From Margaritifera margaritifera (lineage: Eukaryota; Mollusca; Bivalvia; Unionida; Margaritiferidae), in contig JAQPZY010001419.1 of assembly GCA_029931535.1 (NCBI GenBank), positions 2,023,501 to 2,087,500 on the forward strand: a DNA stretch of 64,000 nt, given 5' to 3'. Below, in pieces: positions 46,561 to 56,821 of the stretch. The notes below the pieces were generated by a model. The model worked only from the letters and a program-made list of their open reading frames with translations. It was not told where the DNA came from and searched no databases. Positions within the stretch are counted from its first letter, which is position 1. Every line of letters begins with the position of its first letter. A program made the translations under genes and the position numbers.

Positions 46561-47878
46561 GTCATATTCGGTTTGTTTTGCAATTTCTTTTAAAAAGAAA
46601 ATTATATCTAAATGCAAACCACATAAATATCCTGTAAGTTAAAATAAAATCCCTCCCTCCTCCCACCAGTATTTCCCCATGGCGACAATCATTATCTGCC
46701 AATAAAGTCAGTCAGTATATCCATAATTACATTTTTGTTTATTCAATCAAAGCCGTATATACATTATGAGATGTTGGCCAACAGACAAACAACGAGTTTC
46801 TGCCACAGAGCATTCAATCGTGGAATGCAGTAAAACTCAGCAAACCATGTCAAAAACCTAAAACATTCGATGCAAGACCCTAAACAAGTCAAAGTAATCA
46901 GTGAAATGAAAGCAAAATATATCAGTGCAAAGAATGACGGCGTCGTTACCTGCCAAACTGTGACACAATCAAATTGACCTACACACATTGTACATGTTTA
47001 GCTGGGTGAGTTAAACAGGCTTTCTCTCTCCCCTTAAAAACAAATAAATATATAAATAAAAGAGAACTATTTAATTACATCAGAAATTCAATAAACAAAT
47101 CAAGTCCTATGAAGAATCCGAAAAATGTAGTATGTTGATCCTTTTCATTATCATACTGCCATCCTACTTTTTCTTTCAATGATTGCAAATAACTTGCATG
47201 TTTCCACTGATCATGTTTGCCTGGGACCCAATGAAGGTAATGTAAAAGTAGATGAATGAATATTTCTAATTTTTTTATATATTTTTTTTTATTTTCTTCG
47301 TTAACAAGGCGTCCCAAGGTTTATTTTGCACTTTTCTTTAAAACAAAATTAGATTTCAATGTAAATCATATAAATGTTCGGACCTCACCGAGATTGCACT
47401 ATTTAGAAAGTCTTAGTCAATACCGGTAACTATTTCTGTTTTTATTGTTAGAAACAATATAAATACAAATCATGTTATATTGTAGCTGACCCTACTGTTA
47501 CTCAGTCATAAGCTTGAATACTTTGATACAGCTTTTATACTACTTAACAGACCACTTCTTGCTGTATTTTGTACAAAAGAGAGAGGGAGAGAGAGAGAGC
47601 AAGGAAAATCAACCAGGAATTGGATATTGAAATAGGAATATGAAAGAGCATGGGGACTTTGGTCAAAGAACAAAGAATACATCTGTGTTAAGGATACAAT
47701 CTGTGTCATGATGCAGAATGATATACACATATCGCGATACCCATATCATACTGGACAGGTGCTCCTATAAGATTAAATATGGACAAGAAAGTTTCAGCAT
47801 CGGGAACCAGTGTAAGTCTGGATTGTACTGTCATGAGAGATTAAGTAATGAATGGAAAATATATGACTCTAAGGAAAA
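46561..47878. other. No supported gene
   Basis: AT-rich flank of element B. A short GA run lies at 47,578-47,600. Nothing recognised. Confidence 0.4.
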
Positions 47879-47879
47879 G

Positions 47880-48455
47880 TGTTAGTGTCTTGCAATTCTT
47901 TTATTTTATTTTCCGACAGACTTATCGTATTTACACTTGTAATATTGTTCGGTTCTAAACTTGCGCAAGTTCTGTCGCTATCAATGTCCTGTGCAACTAA
48001 ACTAACTGAACTTACTGGTGTTGCTTCTTCTAGGTCTGTCAAAGAAGGATGTGGTTCAGGTTTGTTTACGAATCTACTATTTGAAAGTCCCTCGCGATTC
48101 CCACAACAAAGACTGGCTTTCCCTTATTAAATTTTGCTTGAAGTACCAAATCTTGCTCCTGCGATAAAAATGGTACCCACAAACATAGGGGTCTCTCCAT
48201 TTCTTAAGGTCACCATCCCTCAATTTCAAGTCCTTAAACCATCTATTCCAAAATTTAAATTTCTTAAAAACATATCAAAAGGAACCAGCCAGCTTTTGCT
48301 GCCTTGCCCACAAGCACAAAACAACTGTTGTATATTGGGTTTTAAAAATAGTAGATCCAATATGGCCTCGACGCCAAATGTAAATGCCCCGCCCCTTTTT
48401 TTATTTCATTATTCTACAATAAGAGAAAAATGTTATGTAAAAAGGATACATATAA
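47880..48455 (-). pseudogene. Protein-like minus-strand fragment, unknown family
   Basis: Reading down from 48,420: FTFGVEAILDLLF near 48,385 and MFLRNLNFGIDGLRT near 48,240, then in another frame NKPEPHPSLTDLEEA near 48,060 followed by a long Ser/Asn-rich open stretch (QDIDSDRTCASLEPNNITSV). The composition is protein-like with low hydrophobicity. It abuts the end of the LINE in copy 2 but has no counterpart in copy 1. It may belong to another retroelement. Confidence 0.3.
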
Positions 48456-50098
48456 ACTGACCCATACAAATAGATAAAAAAAGCAGAATCAATACATTAA
48501 GTGTAAAGCTAATAGATGCAGACCATCCTGTAGGTCAACGCGTATGTCAATTACTTATACAAACAGCAATTCAAACATATCAAACACCTGAATAAAACTG
48601 AAGTCTTTTTGGTACTCTGTTTTACAAGCAGACAGACATGTGAAACTTTGATCAAAAAGGGTCTTATGAAGCTATACTCCAAAATATGTATATATGTCTG
48701 ACCATTTGTATAAGAATATTTTACTGGTCTACTTTATTTCTGAATTATATTTTTCAACTTTAAAATACCTGTTAAAGTCTGAACCGGAACTTCACAATTT
48801 AAAAGGTGATTTTGAACATTTTTGATCTTAGATACACTGTTTAAAAGGTGATTTTTTAAAACATTTTGGTCTTAGATACACTGCTTAAAAGGTGATTTTG
48901 AACATTTTGATCTTAGATACATTGTTTAAAAGGTGATTTTTAACATTTTGATCTTAGATACATTGTTTAAAAGGTGAGTTTGAACATTTTGATCTTAGAT
49001 ACACTGTTTAAAAGGTGATTTTGATCTTTGATAAACTGTTTAAAAAGTGATTTTGAACATTTTGATCTTAGAAAGACTGTTTAAAAAGTGATTTTGAACA
49101 TTTTGATCTTAGATACACTGTTTAAAAGGTGATTTTGAACATTTTGATCTTTGATAAACTGTTTAAAAGGTGATTTTGAACATTTTGATCTTAGATACAC
49201 TGTTTAAAGGTGATTTTGAACATTTTGATCTTAGATAAACTGTTTTGGGATAAGAGTGAGAAAGTACATAAGATTTAGATCATCAGCTCCAAATATTATA
49301 CTTTTGTCAAGTTTCCTATTAATATTAAAATTATCCTTCAACCACTTTTCTAAACTTAATCCAGCAATAATGTACTTTTCCCCATTCCAATAATAAATGT
49401 GTAATTAACTCCTTCTCCAATTCACATAAACTACATTTCTCATTATCTAGTATTCTGGCTTTTTGTAAAAGTCAATACACAAAATTTTCTGCAATATTTT
49501 AAATTGCAAATTCCTCAAATTCATATAATAAATGTGAGCAGTAGAGAAAAATAATCATTTTATCTGAATTTATAATATCAAACTCTCTATTCCATTTTTT
49601 GTGTTGATTCATGTTTTCTTTCAACAATAACATCATAACAAATTCTCAATCCTTTCTTATTTGTAAAATATATGATCAATAGACATTGTAACTTGTCATA
49701 AAAAGTTTTTTATTTCATTCTTGAATTGTCACCTTTTCATTTCCAATGAAATCTTTTTAATTGTGAGGAATTGTCCTACTGACTGATATATAGCCTAAAA
49801 CTGTTTCTTTCAATCAATAAATATTTTTAATTCATCATAAGAGTAGATGGAACCATTACATGCAAATATATCAAGACTATTATGGATGCCTTGTTCATGC
49901 CAATCTTATATAGAAAAGTTTTGTGACATATTTGAATTATACCATATTGATGAAAATAAAACATTTTCAATTGTATCAATCTTCAACTACTTAGTAAATT
50001 CTTGCCATGCCTTGGGTACATTTTCCATAATGTGTAAGATTTTGAAGCAATAAGTGATTAATATGTGATCCAAAAGTAAATATTTTCTTAAAATCGAT
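48455..50098 (-). mobile_element. LINE 3' part, copy 2
   Basis: Continuation of the minus-strand LINE interrupted by the LTR element. Near 49,395-49,450 it encodes RILDNEKCSLCELEKELITH, the C-terminal zinc-knuckle region; the last Cys of the copy 1 motif is Trp here. The remainder is 3' UTR-like AT-rich sequence. No poly-A tail or tandem 3' repeat was identified with certainty. Confidence 0.72.
48790..49245. repeat. 41-bp minisatellite expanded in copy 2
   Basis: Unit GTTTAAAAGGTGATTTTGAA then CATTTTGATCTTAGATACACT, about 11 copies with some shortened units. The paralogous position in copy 1 (about 27,975-28,010, inverted) holds a single diverged unit: its complement reads AAGTGATTTAGAACATTTTA. 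Confidence 0.93.
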
Positions 50099-50850
50099 TG
50101 TTACGACTCTATGGTCTAAGAAAAATGTAACAGAAAGAAAGTGAAGCCAACAAATCAAGTAAAAAATCAACAAGCAATTTATTACTAGATAATTAAAATG
50201 AAAAATCAAAAAGTCACTTACAGTAATGTGTTTTGAAATCCTAATAATCCAATAAGAATGACTGTTCTAATCACAAGTCCTAAATATAGAATGTTCCGAA
50301 TTCACGGCTGTGTCCTTGAATGTTATGATGTGCTAATGGTCTCCAAAGTCCTGATGTACTAGTAATCTTTGATGTGCTGATGTCAAAATGAAGTATTCCA
50401 AAATCTCTGAATAAGTTCACATAAATTCCAAAATCATCAATTAAAAATCCAAAATCCAAAAGTTTATGAGCACTGTTATAATCCAATGAATATTTAAAAT
50501 AATTCCTCTCTTAGAATTTGGAATGAATTTTCACAACTGTAATAGCTCTTTACAAGACTGATGGTAATGTCAAAACTGAATAAATGTCCACCAAACATGG
50601 CATATATAAAGATTGGTCACATGACAGAATGTTCTAGAATATGAGTCATCTTAATGTAATTTTATTTGTAAACAAAATTCAACCTTGACCTTCAAATTGA
50701 GAAAACATATTGATCAAAACAACCTAATTCAAGGACACTAGTTAAACATGTTTTTCCTGATAACATTAAGATTTAAGCAAATATTAAAGTGAAGAAACAT
50801 ATATAATTTCCTAAAATATTTATAATATTATATAAACATCATACATAACA
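50099..50850 (-). repeat. 3' LTR of the Gmr1-like element
   Basis: 752 bp. In element sense it has a TATA-like stretch (complement of 50,601-50,610) and an AATAAA signal (complement of 50,178-50,183), consistent with a U3-R-U5 layout. It differs from the 5' LTR at six substitutions, five of them transitions. Confidence 0.95.
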
Positions 50851-50859
50851 CCTCCCCTC
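50851..50859 (-). promoter_or_regulatory. Polypurine tract
   Basis: GAGGGGAGG in element sense directly abuts the 3' LTR, the expected primer for plus-strand DNA synthesis. Confidence 0.85.
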
Positions 50860-50988
50860 ATAAAGAAAAAGAAAGATTTATATAATAAAGCTTTCTTTTG
50901 AATATACATCTAATACTATAATAACCCAAATTACATAAGAACATGTTTTATGATACTAGACTTAATTACATCAAGCAATATTACATTT

Positions 50989-51555
50989 CTAGGCACGTGA
51001 GAGTGCATCTGCAATCACATTGTCTTTTCCCCTGATGTGTCTAATGTCAATGTTATATTCTTGCAATATCAAACTCCATCTCAACAATCTCCGATTTTTA
51101 TCTTTCATTTTGTTGATGAAAGTAAGGGGATTGTGATCACTGTACACAATAATTGGAGAAAGAGCTGAGGTAACATACACTTCAAAATGCTGTAAAGCCA
51201 ATATCAAAGCCAAACATTCCTTCTCAATTGTGGAATAATTTTTCTGGTGCTTGTTTAGTTTTTTAGAAAAATAGCACACAGGGTGATCCACACCACTTTT
51301 GTCTTCCTGAATCAATACTCCACCAACCCCTACATCACTTGCATCAACAGATAATTTAAATGATTGGCTAAAATTTGGTGCAGAAAGAACTGGTGCATTC
51401 TTAAGCATGGCCTTTAACTTGTCAAAAGATTCCTGACACTTGTCAGACCAATAAAATTTGGCTTTCTTACTCAATAAACTTGTCAAAGGTTCAGCAATTT
51501 TGGAAAAATTGGAACAAAATTTCCGATAATATCCAGCCATACCTAGAAATCGCAT
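50989..51555 (-). pseudogene. Pol: end of RT and RNase H (Gmr1-like element)
   Basis: 188-codon open frame. It begins MRFLGMAGYYRKFCSNFSKI, the RT connection (YYRxFIxxFSxIAxPL) typical of Ty3/gypsy, and continues to RNase H with VDASDVGVGGVL (first Asp), STIEKECLAL (Glu), YSDHNPLTF (Asp) and a C-terminal RGKDNVIADALSRA. It is joined to the upstream pol frame only through a reading-frame change at an A/T homopolymer near 51,566-51,572. The first ATG here is not a real start: this is the 3' part of pol. Ends 138 bp before the 3' LTR. Confidence 0.9.
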
Positions 51556-53140
51556 CAGTTGCTTTTTTACAAATTGGAACTTGAAATTCAGAGATAGCTT
51601 TGACCTTAGCTTCTATAGGTTTAACTTGACCTTGTCCCACAATATGTCCTAAAAATGTGACACAAGCATGGCAAAACTCACTTTTGCTCAAATTAATTGT
51701 CAGATTCGCATCGCTGAGTCGATCAAAGAATTTTCGAATGGTTTCCAAATGATCTTCCCAGGTGTTGTTGTAGATAATGACGTCATCGATATAAGCGTCA
51801 CAATTATCAAGACCAAATGTTATCATGTTCATCAGACGTTGAAACGTTGCAGGCGAATTTTTCATTCCAAACGGCATGACTTTATATTGATAAAGTCCAT
51901 CTGGAGTTACAAATGCTGAAATTTCTTTTGCCCTTTCCGTCAATGGAATTTGCCAGAATCCTTTTAAAAGGTCAAACTTGGTGACATATTCCGCATTTCC
52001 AATTTTATCAATGCAATCGTCCATTCTTGGGATTGGAAATGAATCAGTTTTGGTGACACTGTTGACTTTTCTATAGTCAGTACACATACGGAATGTATTA
52101 TCTGACTTGGGAACAAGAATACATGGTGAACTCCAGTTACTTTTACTTGGTTCTATGAAATCATTCTCCAGTAAATACTGAATTTCTTTCTTCAGATAGT
52201 TCTGTTTGAGAGGATTCATCCTATAAGGATGCTGTTTCACAGGCGCAGAATCTACAATGTCAACGTCATGATAAATTTTACTTGTTCGTGTTGGAACATC
52301 AGGAAACAAATGCTCATAGTCATGTAATAGCTGTTTTAGTTCATTTCTTTCCTGTTGTTGTAGATGTGAAAGTTTCTGGTCTAGGTTGTTCAATATTTCT
52401 GAATTCCGAAGATTGGTTATACCAGAGTCACTATAGAGTGATTGTACTCCATCGTTGATATCTTCACTGTGTGGGACAGGTACAACTAAATTAACAGAAT
52501 AATTAGCTGAGCTATCTCTGTCAAAATATTCCTTTAACATATTTATATGACAAAGTTGTTTCTGTTTCCGTCTCCCAGGAGTGTTAATGATATAATTTAA
52601 GTCATTTACTTTCTTTTCAACGGTATAAGGACCATAAAATTTAGCCTGAAGAGGATTCTGAGGTATGGGAAAGAGAGACAGAATTTTGTCACCAGGTTTA
52701 AAACTCCTTTCCTGTGAATTTCTGTCATACCTTAATTTCATTTTTGACTGGGTATTGTGAAGATTAGTTCTTGCTACTTCACAGGCCTTTGACAATTTGT
52801 ATTTGAAATCAGAAACATAATCAAGAAGATTAATCTTTGAATCCTCATTTGAAAGAAGTTTCTCTTTCAATAATTTCAATGGTCCACGGACAGTATGACC
52901 AAAAACAAGTTCAAAGGGACTAAAACCCAACGACTCTTGAACTGATTCCCTAACAGCAAACAACAACAAATGAACACCCTCATCCCAATCCTTTTCTGTA
53001 TCCAAGGAATATGATCGAATCATATTCTTCAAAGTTTGATGAAATCTTTCCAAAGCACCTTGACTTTCAGGGTGATAGGCAGAAGATTTAAACTGTTGGA
53101 TGCCTAGTTCATGCATAACTTGTTGGAAAATTCCAGACAT
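51491..53140 (-). pseudogene. Pol: end of integrase and RT (Gmr1-like element)
   Basis: 549-codon open frame. The first part is integrase: HPESQGALERFHQTLK with the third catalytic Glu, then ESLGFSPFELVFGHTVRGPL, and a GPY/F-type C-terminal domain FYGPYTVEKKVNDLNYII. It is followed in the same frame by RT: NDFIEPSKSNWSSPCILVPK, FRMCTDYRKVNSVTKTDSFP, VTKFDLLKGFWQIPL, VMPFGMKNSPATFQ, and the catalytic YIDDVIIY near 51,781. Integrase directly before RT in one frame proves the unusual order. It is separated from the integrase N-terminal part by a one-base frame change near 53,190 and from RNase H by another near 51,570. Confidence 0.92.
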
Positions 53141-53289
53141 AAAATTTGACCCTTGATCCGACTGGACAGATTTGGGAAGGCCAACAAGTGTAAAAACTTC
53201 ACCAAAGCTTTCACAATAGTTTTAGTTTTTATATTTCTCAGAGGAATTGCCTCTGGAAATCTTGTAGATGTACACATGATGGTCAACAA
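53104..53289 (-). pseudogene. Pol: integrase core segment between stop and frameshift
   Basis: In frame with the upstream pol segment but after a TAA stop (53,290-53,292). It reads TIMCTSTRFPEAIPLRNIKT, a standard integrase core stretch, then loses homology after KALVKF because a one-base change in a T homopolymer near 53,190 shifts the frame. The second catalytic Asp (DQG motif, about 53,155) is only readable in the shifted frame. Confidence 0.85.
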
Positions 53290-54708
53290 TTATTGGTTGC
53301 CTAACTTGGTTTTAGGTAAAGGACCAACACAGTCTACCATTATTCTACTAAATGGTTCATCAAATGCAGGAATAGGTTGTAAATGAGCCTTAGGTATTTT
53401 CTGATTGGGTTTTCCTACCATTTGACAAGTGTGACAAGATCTGCAGTATTTAGAAACATCACTTTTGAGTTTCGGCCAATAAAAATGATTCAAGATCTTG
53501 TGATAAGTCTTACGGACTCCTAAATGACTGGCCAAAGGAGTTTCATGGGCTAAATTAAGAATTTCCTGTCGATATGACTTAGGAACAACAATTTGATAGT
53601 TCACTGACCACTCGTCACCAGCGGGTACATCAGGTGGTCTCCATTTCCTCATAAGGACCCCATTTTTCACAAAGTAACACACTGGAACTTGTGTGGCTTC
53701 AGTTTCACTAATAGCCCTCTGAAACAAACAAGATATCTCGGGATCTTGCTCCTGTTCAACGACGAGGGATTGTCGTTTGTCATCCTGATTAGAACAAAGA
53801 GAATGAGTTGCCAAAAGAGGATCACTGTGATCAATACCGTTTGATTGATCAATACCTGAGGAAAAAGTGACCTCATCAAAAGACTGACCAATACATGTGT
53901 CAGCTAAAGGAATAATATCCTGATCAACATCACTCTCAAGAGCTCTTTTTGCCATAGCTCTAGTAACTGCACAAGCAGGGTACAAATCAGGGATTTCAGT
54001 TTCGACAGGATCAACTTTCTGATCCAAACAAGGCTTGTCAGTTACAAGTGGATTAACCACAACCTTATCTCCAGCTAGGTCATTGCCTAGTAATAAATGA
54101 ACACCCTCTATGGGTAAAGAAGTCACTGCCCCAACAGTCACAGGTCCAGAAACTAAGTCTGATGCCAAATTTACACAATGGAGAGGAACATTTACAAAGC
54201 CGCACTCTACTCCCTGAACAAGAACACTTTCACTTGAAGAAGACTCCTCAGACAAAGGTAAAGTACCTGATAATAAAAGACTCTGAGAAGCTCCAGTGTC
54301 CCTTAATATTTTAATTGGGATAGGTTTGGCAGAATCACCAATAAGTGATATAGAACCTTCTGACATGAATGGTTCATAAGCCTCCAAAATAGAATCAGAC
54401 TGGGGTTTGTTTGACCCAACAAATGTATTGCTTTCAATACAAGACCGTGACCTTGACCTCATAGAAATAAGAGCATTTGGAAAAGCTCTGTCTTTACTCT
54501 GTTGCTTATTTTTCAACTTGAAGCAATCAGAAATAACGTGCCCTTTCTTTTTACAATAAGTGCACGTAGGAAGAGATAAGGATTTCTGATCAGTCTTATC
54601 AGATGTTTGATTCCTAACAGTTGTGCTGTTGTGAAATTTGGAAGTACTCGAATGAGATTGAAATGGTTTTTTTACCAGAAAACTGCTGAGAGGACGACTT
54701 ATTGCCAA
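53290..54708 (-). pseudogene. Pol: zinc knuckle, aspartic protease and integrase N-terminus
   Basis: 472 codons. CTYCKKKGHVISDC (C-X2-C-X4-H-X4-C nucleocapsid knuckle) near 54,550, protease with LRDTGASQSLLLSG (catalytic DTG) near 54,290 and LLLGNDLAG near 54,090, a linker, then the integrase HHCC region HETPLASHLGVRKTYHKILN ... CRSCHTCQMVGK near 53,550-53,410 and the core start RIMVDCVGPLPKTK with the first catalytic Asp near 53,333. A TAA stop at 53,290 interrupts the core. The frame is +1 relative to gag; the switch occurs at an A7 run near 54,670. The knuckle normally belongs to Gag, so this boundary may be an indel rather than the true gag-pol junction. Confidence 0.9.
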
Positions 54709-55903
54709 ATGAAATTTTGTGAGTCAAGGAATAATCATCAGCCATACGAGCAGCATTTTCCAAAGTTTCCACATTCTGCTCGTCAAGATAGGTTTTAACA
54801 TCACTATGGATGCACCTCTTGAACTCTTCAATTAATACGAGCTGTCTGAGGTTATCATAAGCTTGATCAACTTTCTTGGCTGAGCACCACCTATCAAATA
54901 GTTGTTCTTTATCCCTTGCAAATTCGACATGAGTTTGTCCAGTTTCTTTTCTACAATTCCTAAACCTTTGTCGATATGCCTCTGGTACCAACTCATAAGC
55001 TTTCAAGATGTACTCCCTAACCACATCATAATCAGTGCTTTGTTGTACTGACAGTGAAGTGTATTCTTCACGAGCTTTGCCAATAAGTACACTTTGTAAT
55101 AACAGAGTCCAATGCTCTCTGGGCCATTTCAAGTTTTCAGCTATTTTCTCGAAATGAAGAAAGTATTTATCTACTTCTTTTTCCTGAAAAGGGGGTACTA
55201 ACCTAATATACCTAGTAACATCAAAACCTGAACTTGTTTTTAAAGGAGTGGAGTGTGCTCTGTTTGCCAGTTCTAATTCTCTTAACTTAAATTGCATTTC
55301 CCTTTCTTCTCTTTGCATTTGTATCTGCCTCTCTTCTTTCTCTCTCTCCATCTGTATCCGCATTTGTCTCTCTTCTTTCTCTCTCTCCATCTGTATCTGC
55401 ATTTGTCTCTCTTCTTTCTCTCTCTCCAACTGCCTCTCTTCTTTTTCTCTCTCCATCTGCCTCTCTTCTTTCTCTCTCTCCATCTGCCTCTCTTCTTTCT
55501 CTCTCTCCATCTGTATCTGCCTCTCTTCTTTCTCTCTCTCCATCTGTATCTGCCTCTCTTCTTTCTCTCTCTCCATCTGTATCTGCCTCTCTTCTTTCTC
55601 TCTCTCTCTCTGAATCTGAAGCTTTGCCAATTCTAAATCAATCTGGTTCTTTAACTCTAATTCCCTTAATTTCCTGTCAGAACCAGATACAGGCTTTCTC
55701 TTCAAACTTAAAGCACTATTTTCAAAAATTCCCTTTCCTACTAAATACTGAATGAAAATAATCTTTATCTCCTGTTTTGTCAATGATACTTTTGCCTCAG
55801 ATAGACTGTATTTTCTGGCAAGCTCGAGCAACTCATCCTTTCTCATGCACTCTAACCCCTCCTGGGTAGGTTTTGAAATGAAATTCTGAACATTAGATGC
55901 CAT
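54614..55903 (-). CDS. Gag (Gmr1-like element), 429 codons from ATG at 55,903
   Basis: Structural protein of the retrotransposon particle. MASNVQNFISKPTQEGLECM begins 161 bp inside the 5' LTR boundary; an upstream in-frame extension to 56,005 lacks a good start. Regions: an N-terminal helical segment with ELLELARKYSLSEAKV, a highly charged repeat region (ME)REKEERQIQ x about 10 (predicted long coiled coil), then a capsid-like domain containing PPFQEKEVDKYFLHFEKIAE and a C-terminal part PEAYRQRFRNCRKETGQTHV followed by FARDKEQLFDRWC, which resembles the SCAN domain fold known to derive from Gmr1-like Gag. After NKSSSQQFSGKK the frame runs into a short tail and stops, while the knuckle lies in the +1 frame. 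Confidence 0.88.
   Translation of the reverse strand: MASNVQNFISKPTQEGLECMRKDELLELARKYSLSEAKVSLTKQEIKIIFIQYLVGKGIFENSALSLKRKPVSGSDRKLRELELKNQIDLELAKLQIQREREKEERQIQMEREKEERQIQMEREKEERQIQMEREKEERQMEREKEERQMEREKEERQLEREKEERQMQIQMEREKEERQMRIQMEREKEERQIQMQREEREMQFKLRELELANRAHSTPLKTSSGFDVTRYIRLVPPFQEKEVDKYFLHFEKIAENLKWPREHWTLLLQSVLIGKAREEYTSLSVQQSTDYDVVREYILKAYELVPEAYRQRFRNCRKETGQTHVEFARDKEQLFDRWCSAKKVDQAYDNLRQLVLIEEFKRCIHSDVKTYLDEQNVETLENAARMADDYSLTHKISFGNKSSSQQFSGKKTISISFEYFQISQQHNC
55318..55615 (-). repeat. Coding tandem repeat in gag (24-36-bp units)
   Basis: Repeated CTCTCTTCTTTCTCTCTCCA plus CTGTATCTGC or shorter spacers, in multiples of three, encoding REKEERQ(IQ)ME units. It is effectively a CT-rich minisatellite kept in frame. 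Plus-strand ORFs here are shadows. Confidence 0.9.
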
Positions 55904-56046
55904 TGTAAATGCTTGTTGGTTTCTGACAAAAAAAAATTCTCTATTAAAAATCTTTGCCAAAGACAAAAAAAAAAAATTCCAAGACAAAATCAATATGAAT
56001 TTCAAAGATAAATTTAATATCTCTAATATGCTTTAAAGAAATTCAG

Positions 56047-56064
56047 ATCCCGGACGAGCCCCCA
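56047..56064 (-). promoter_or_regulatory. Primer binding site, tRNA-Pro type
   Basis: TGGGGGCTCGTCCGGGAT in element sense, five bases from the 5' LTR, complementary to the 3' end of tRNA-Pro; the same 18 bases are used by gammaretroviruses. Confidence 0.9.
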
Positions 56065-56069
56065 ATTTC

Positions 56070-56821
56070 TGTTATGACTCTATGGTCTAAGAAAAATGTA
56101 ACAGAAAGAAAGTGAAACCAACAAATCAAGTAAAAAATCAACAAGCAATTTATTACTAGATAATTAAAATGAAAAATCAAAAAGTCACTTACAGTAATGT
56201 GTTTTGAAATCCTAATAATCCAATAAGAATGATTGTTCTAATCACAAGTCCTAAATATAGAATGTTCCGAATTCACGGCTGTGTCCTTGAATGTTATGAT
56301 GTGCTAATGGTCTCCAAAGTCCTGATGTACTAGTAATCTTTGATGTGCTGATGTCAAAATGAAGTATTCCAAAATCTCTGAATAAGTTCACATAAATTCC
56401 AAAATCATCAATTAAAAATCCAAAATCCAAAAGTTTATGAGCACTATTATAATCCAATGAATATTTAAAATAATTCTTCTCTTAGAATTTGGAATGAATT
56501 TTCACAACTGTAATAGCTCTTTACAAGACTGATGGTAATGTCAAAACTGAATAAATGTCCACCAAACATGGCATATATAAAGATTGGTCACATGACAGAA
56601 TGTTCTAGAATATGAGTCATCTTAATGTAATTTTATTTGTAAACAAAATTCAACCTTGACCTTCAAATTGAGAAAACATATTGATCAAAACAACCTAATT
56701 CAAGGACACTAGTTAAACATGTTTTTCCTGATAACATTAAGATTTAAGCAAATATTAAAGTGAAGAAACATTTATAATTTCCTAAAATATTTATAATATT
56801 ATATAAACATCATACATAACA
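56070..56821 (-). repeat. 5' LTR of the Gmr1-like element
   Basis: 752 bp, same termini and signals as the other LTR. Short ORFs common to both LTRs are not genes. Confidence 0.95.

Larger units (their letters stand above)
50099..56821 (-). mobile_element. Gmr1-like Ty3/gypsy LTR retrotransposon, full length 6,723 bp
   Basis: Two 752-bp LTRs with TGTTA...TAACA ends enclose gag and pol on the minus strand. Domain order is Gag, CCHC knuckle, aspartic protease, integrase, reverse transcriptase, RNase H. RT and RNase H are clearly Ty3/gypsy type, but integrase lies before RT, the order of Ty1/copia and of Gmr1-like gypsy elements. The LTRs differ at 6 of 752 positions, so insertion is recent. 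A tRNA-Pro-type primer site and a polypurine tract are present. Flanks CGAT (50,095-50,098) and CAAT (56,822-56,825) are a likely 4-bp target duplication with one mismatch. The target is a LINE, and the inverted paralogue at about 27,125 shows the uninterrupted site. Breaks in pol (listed separately) make this copy non-autonomous as read. Confidence 0.93.

Noticed and set aside
50280..50486. 68-codon ORF found identically at 56,251-56,457
   Set aside because: It lies inside both LTRs; the identity simply reflects LTR duplication. No motif.
55248..55636. Plus-strand ORFs rich in SLSSFSLSICIC / HLYLPLFFL
   Set aside because: Shadow of the gag coiled-coil repeat on the other strand.
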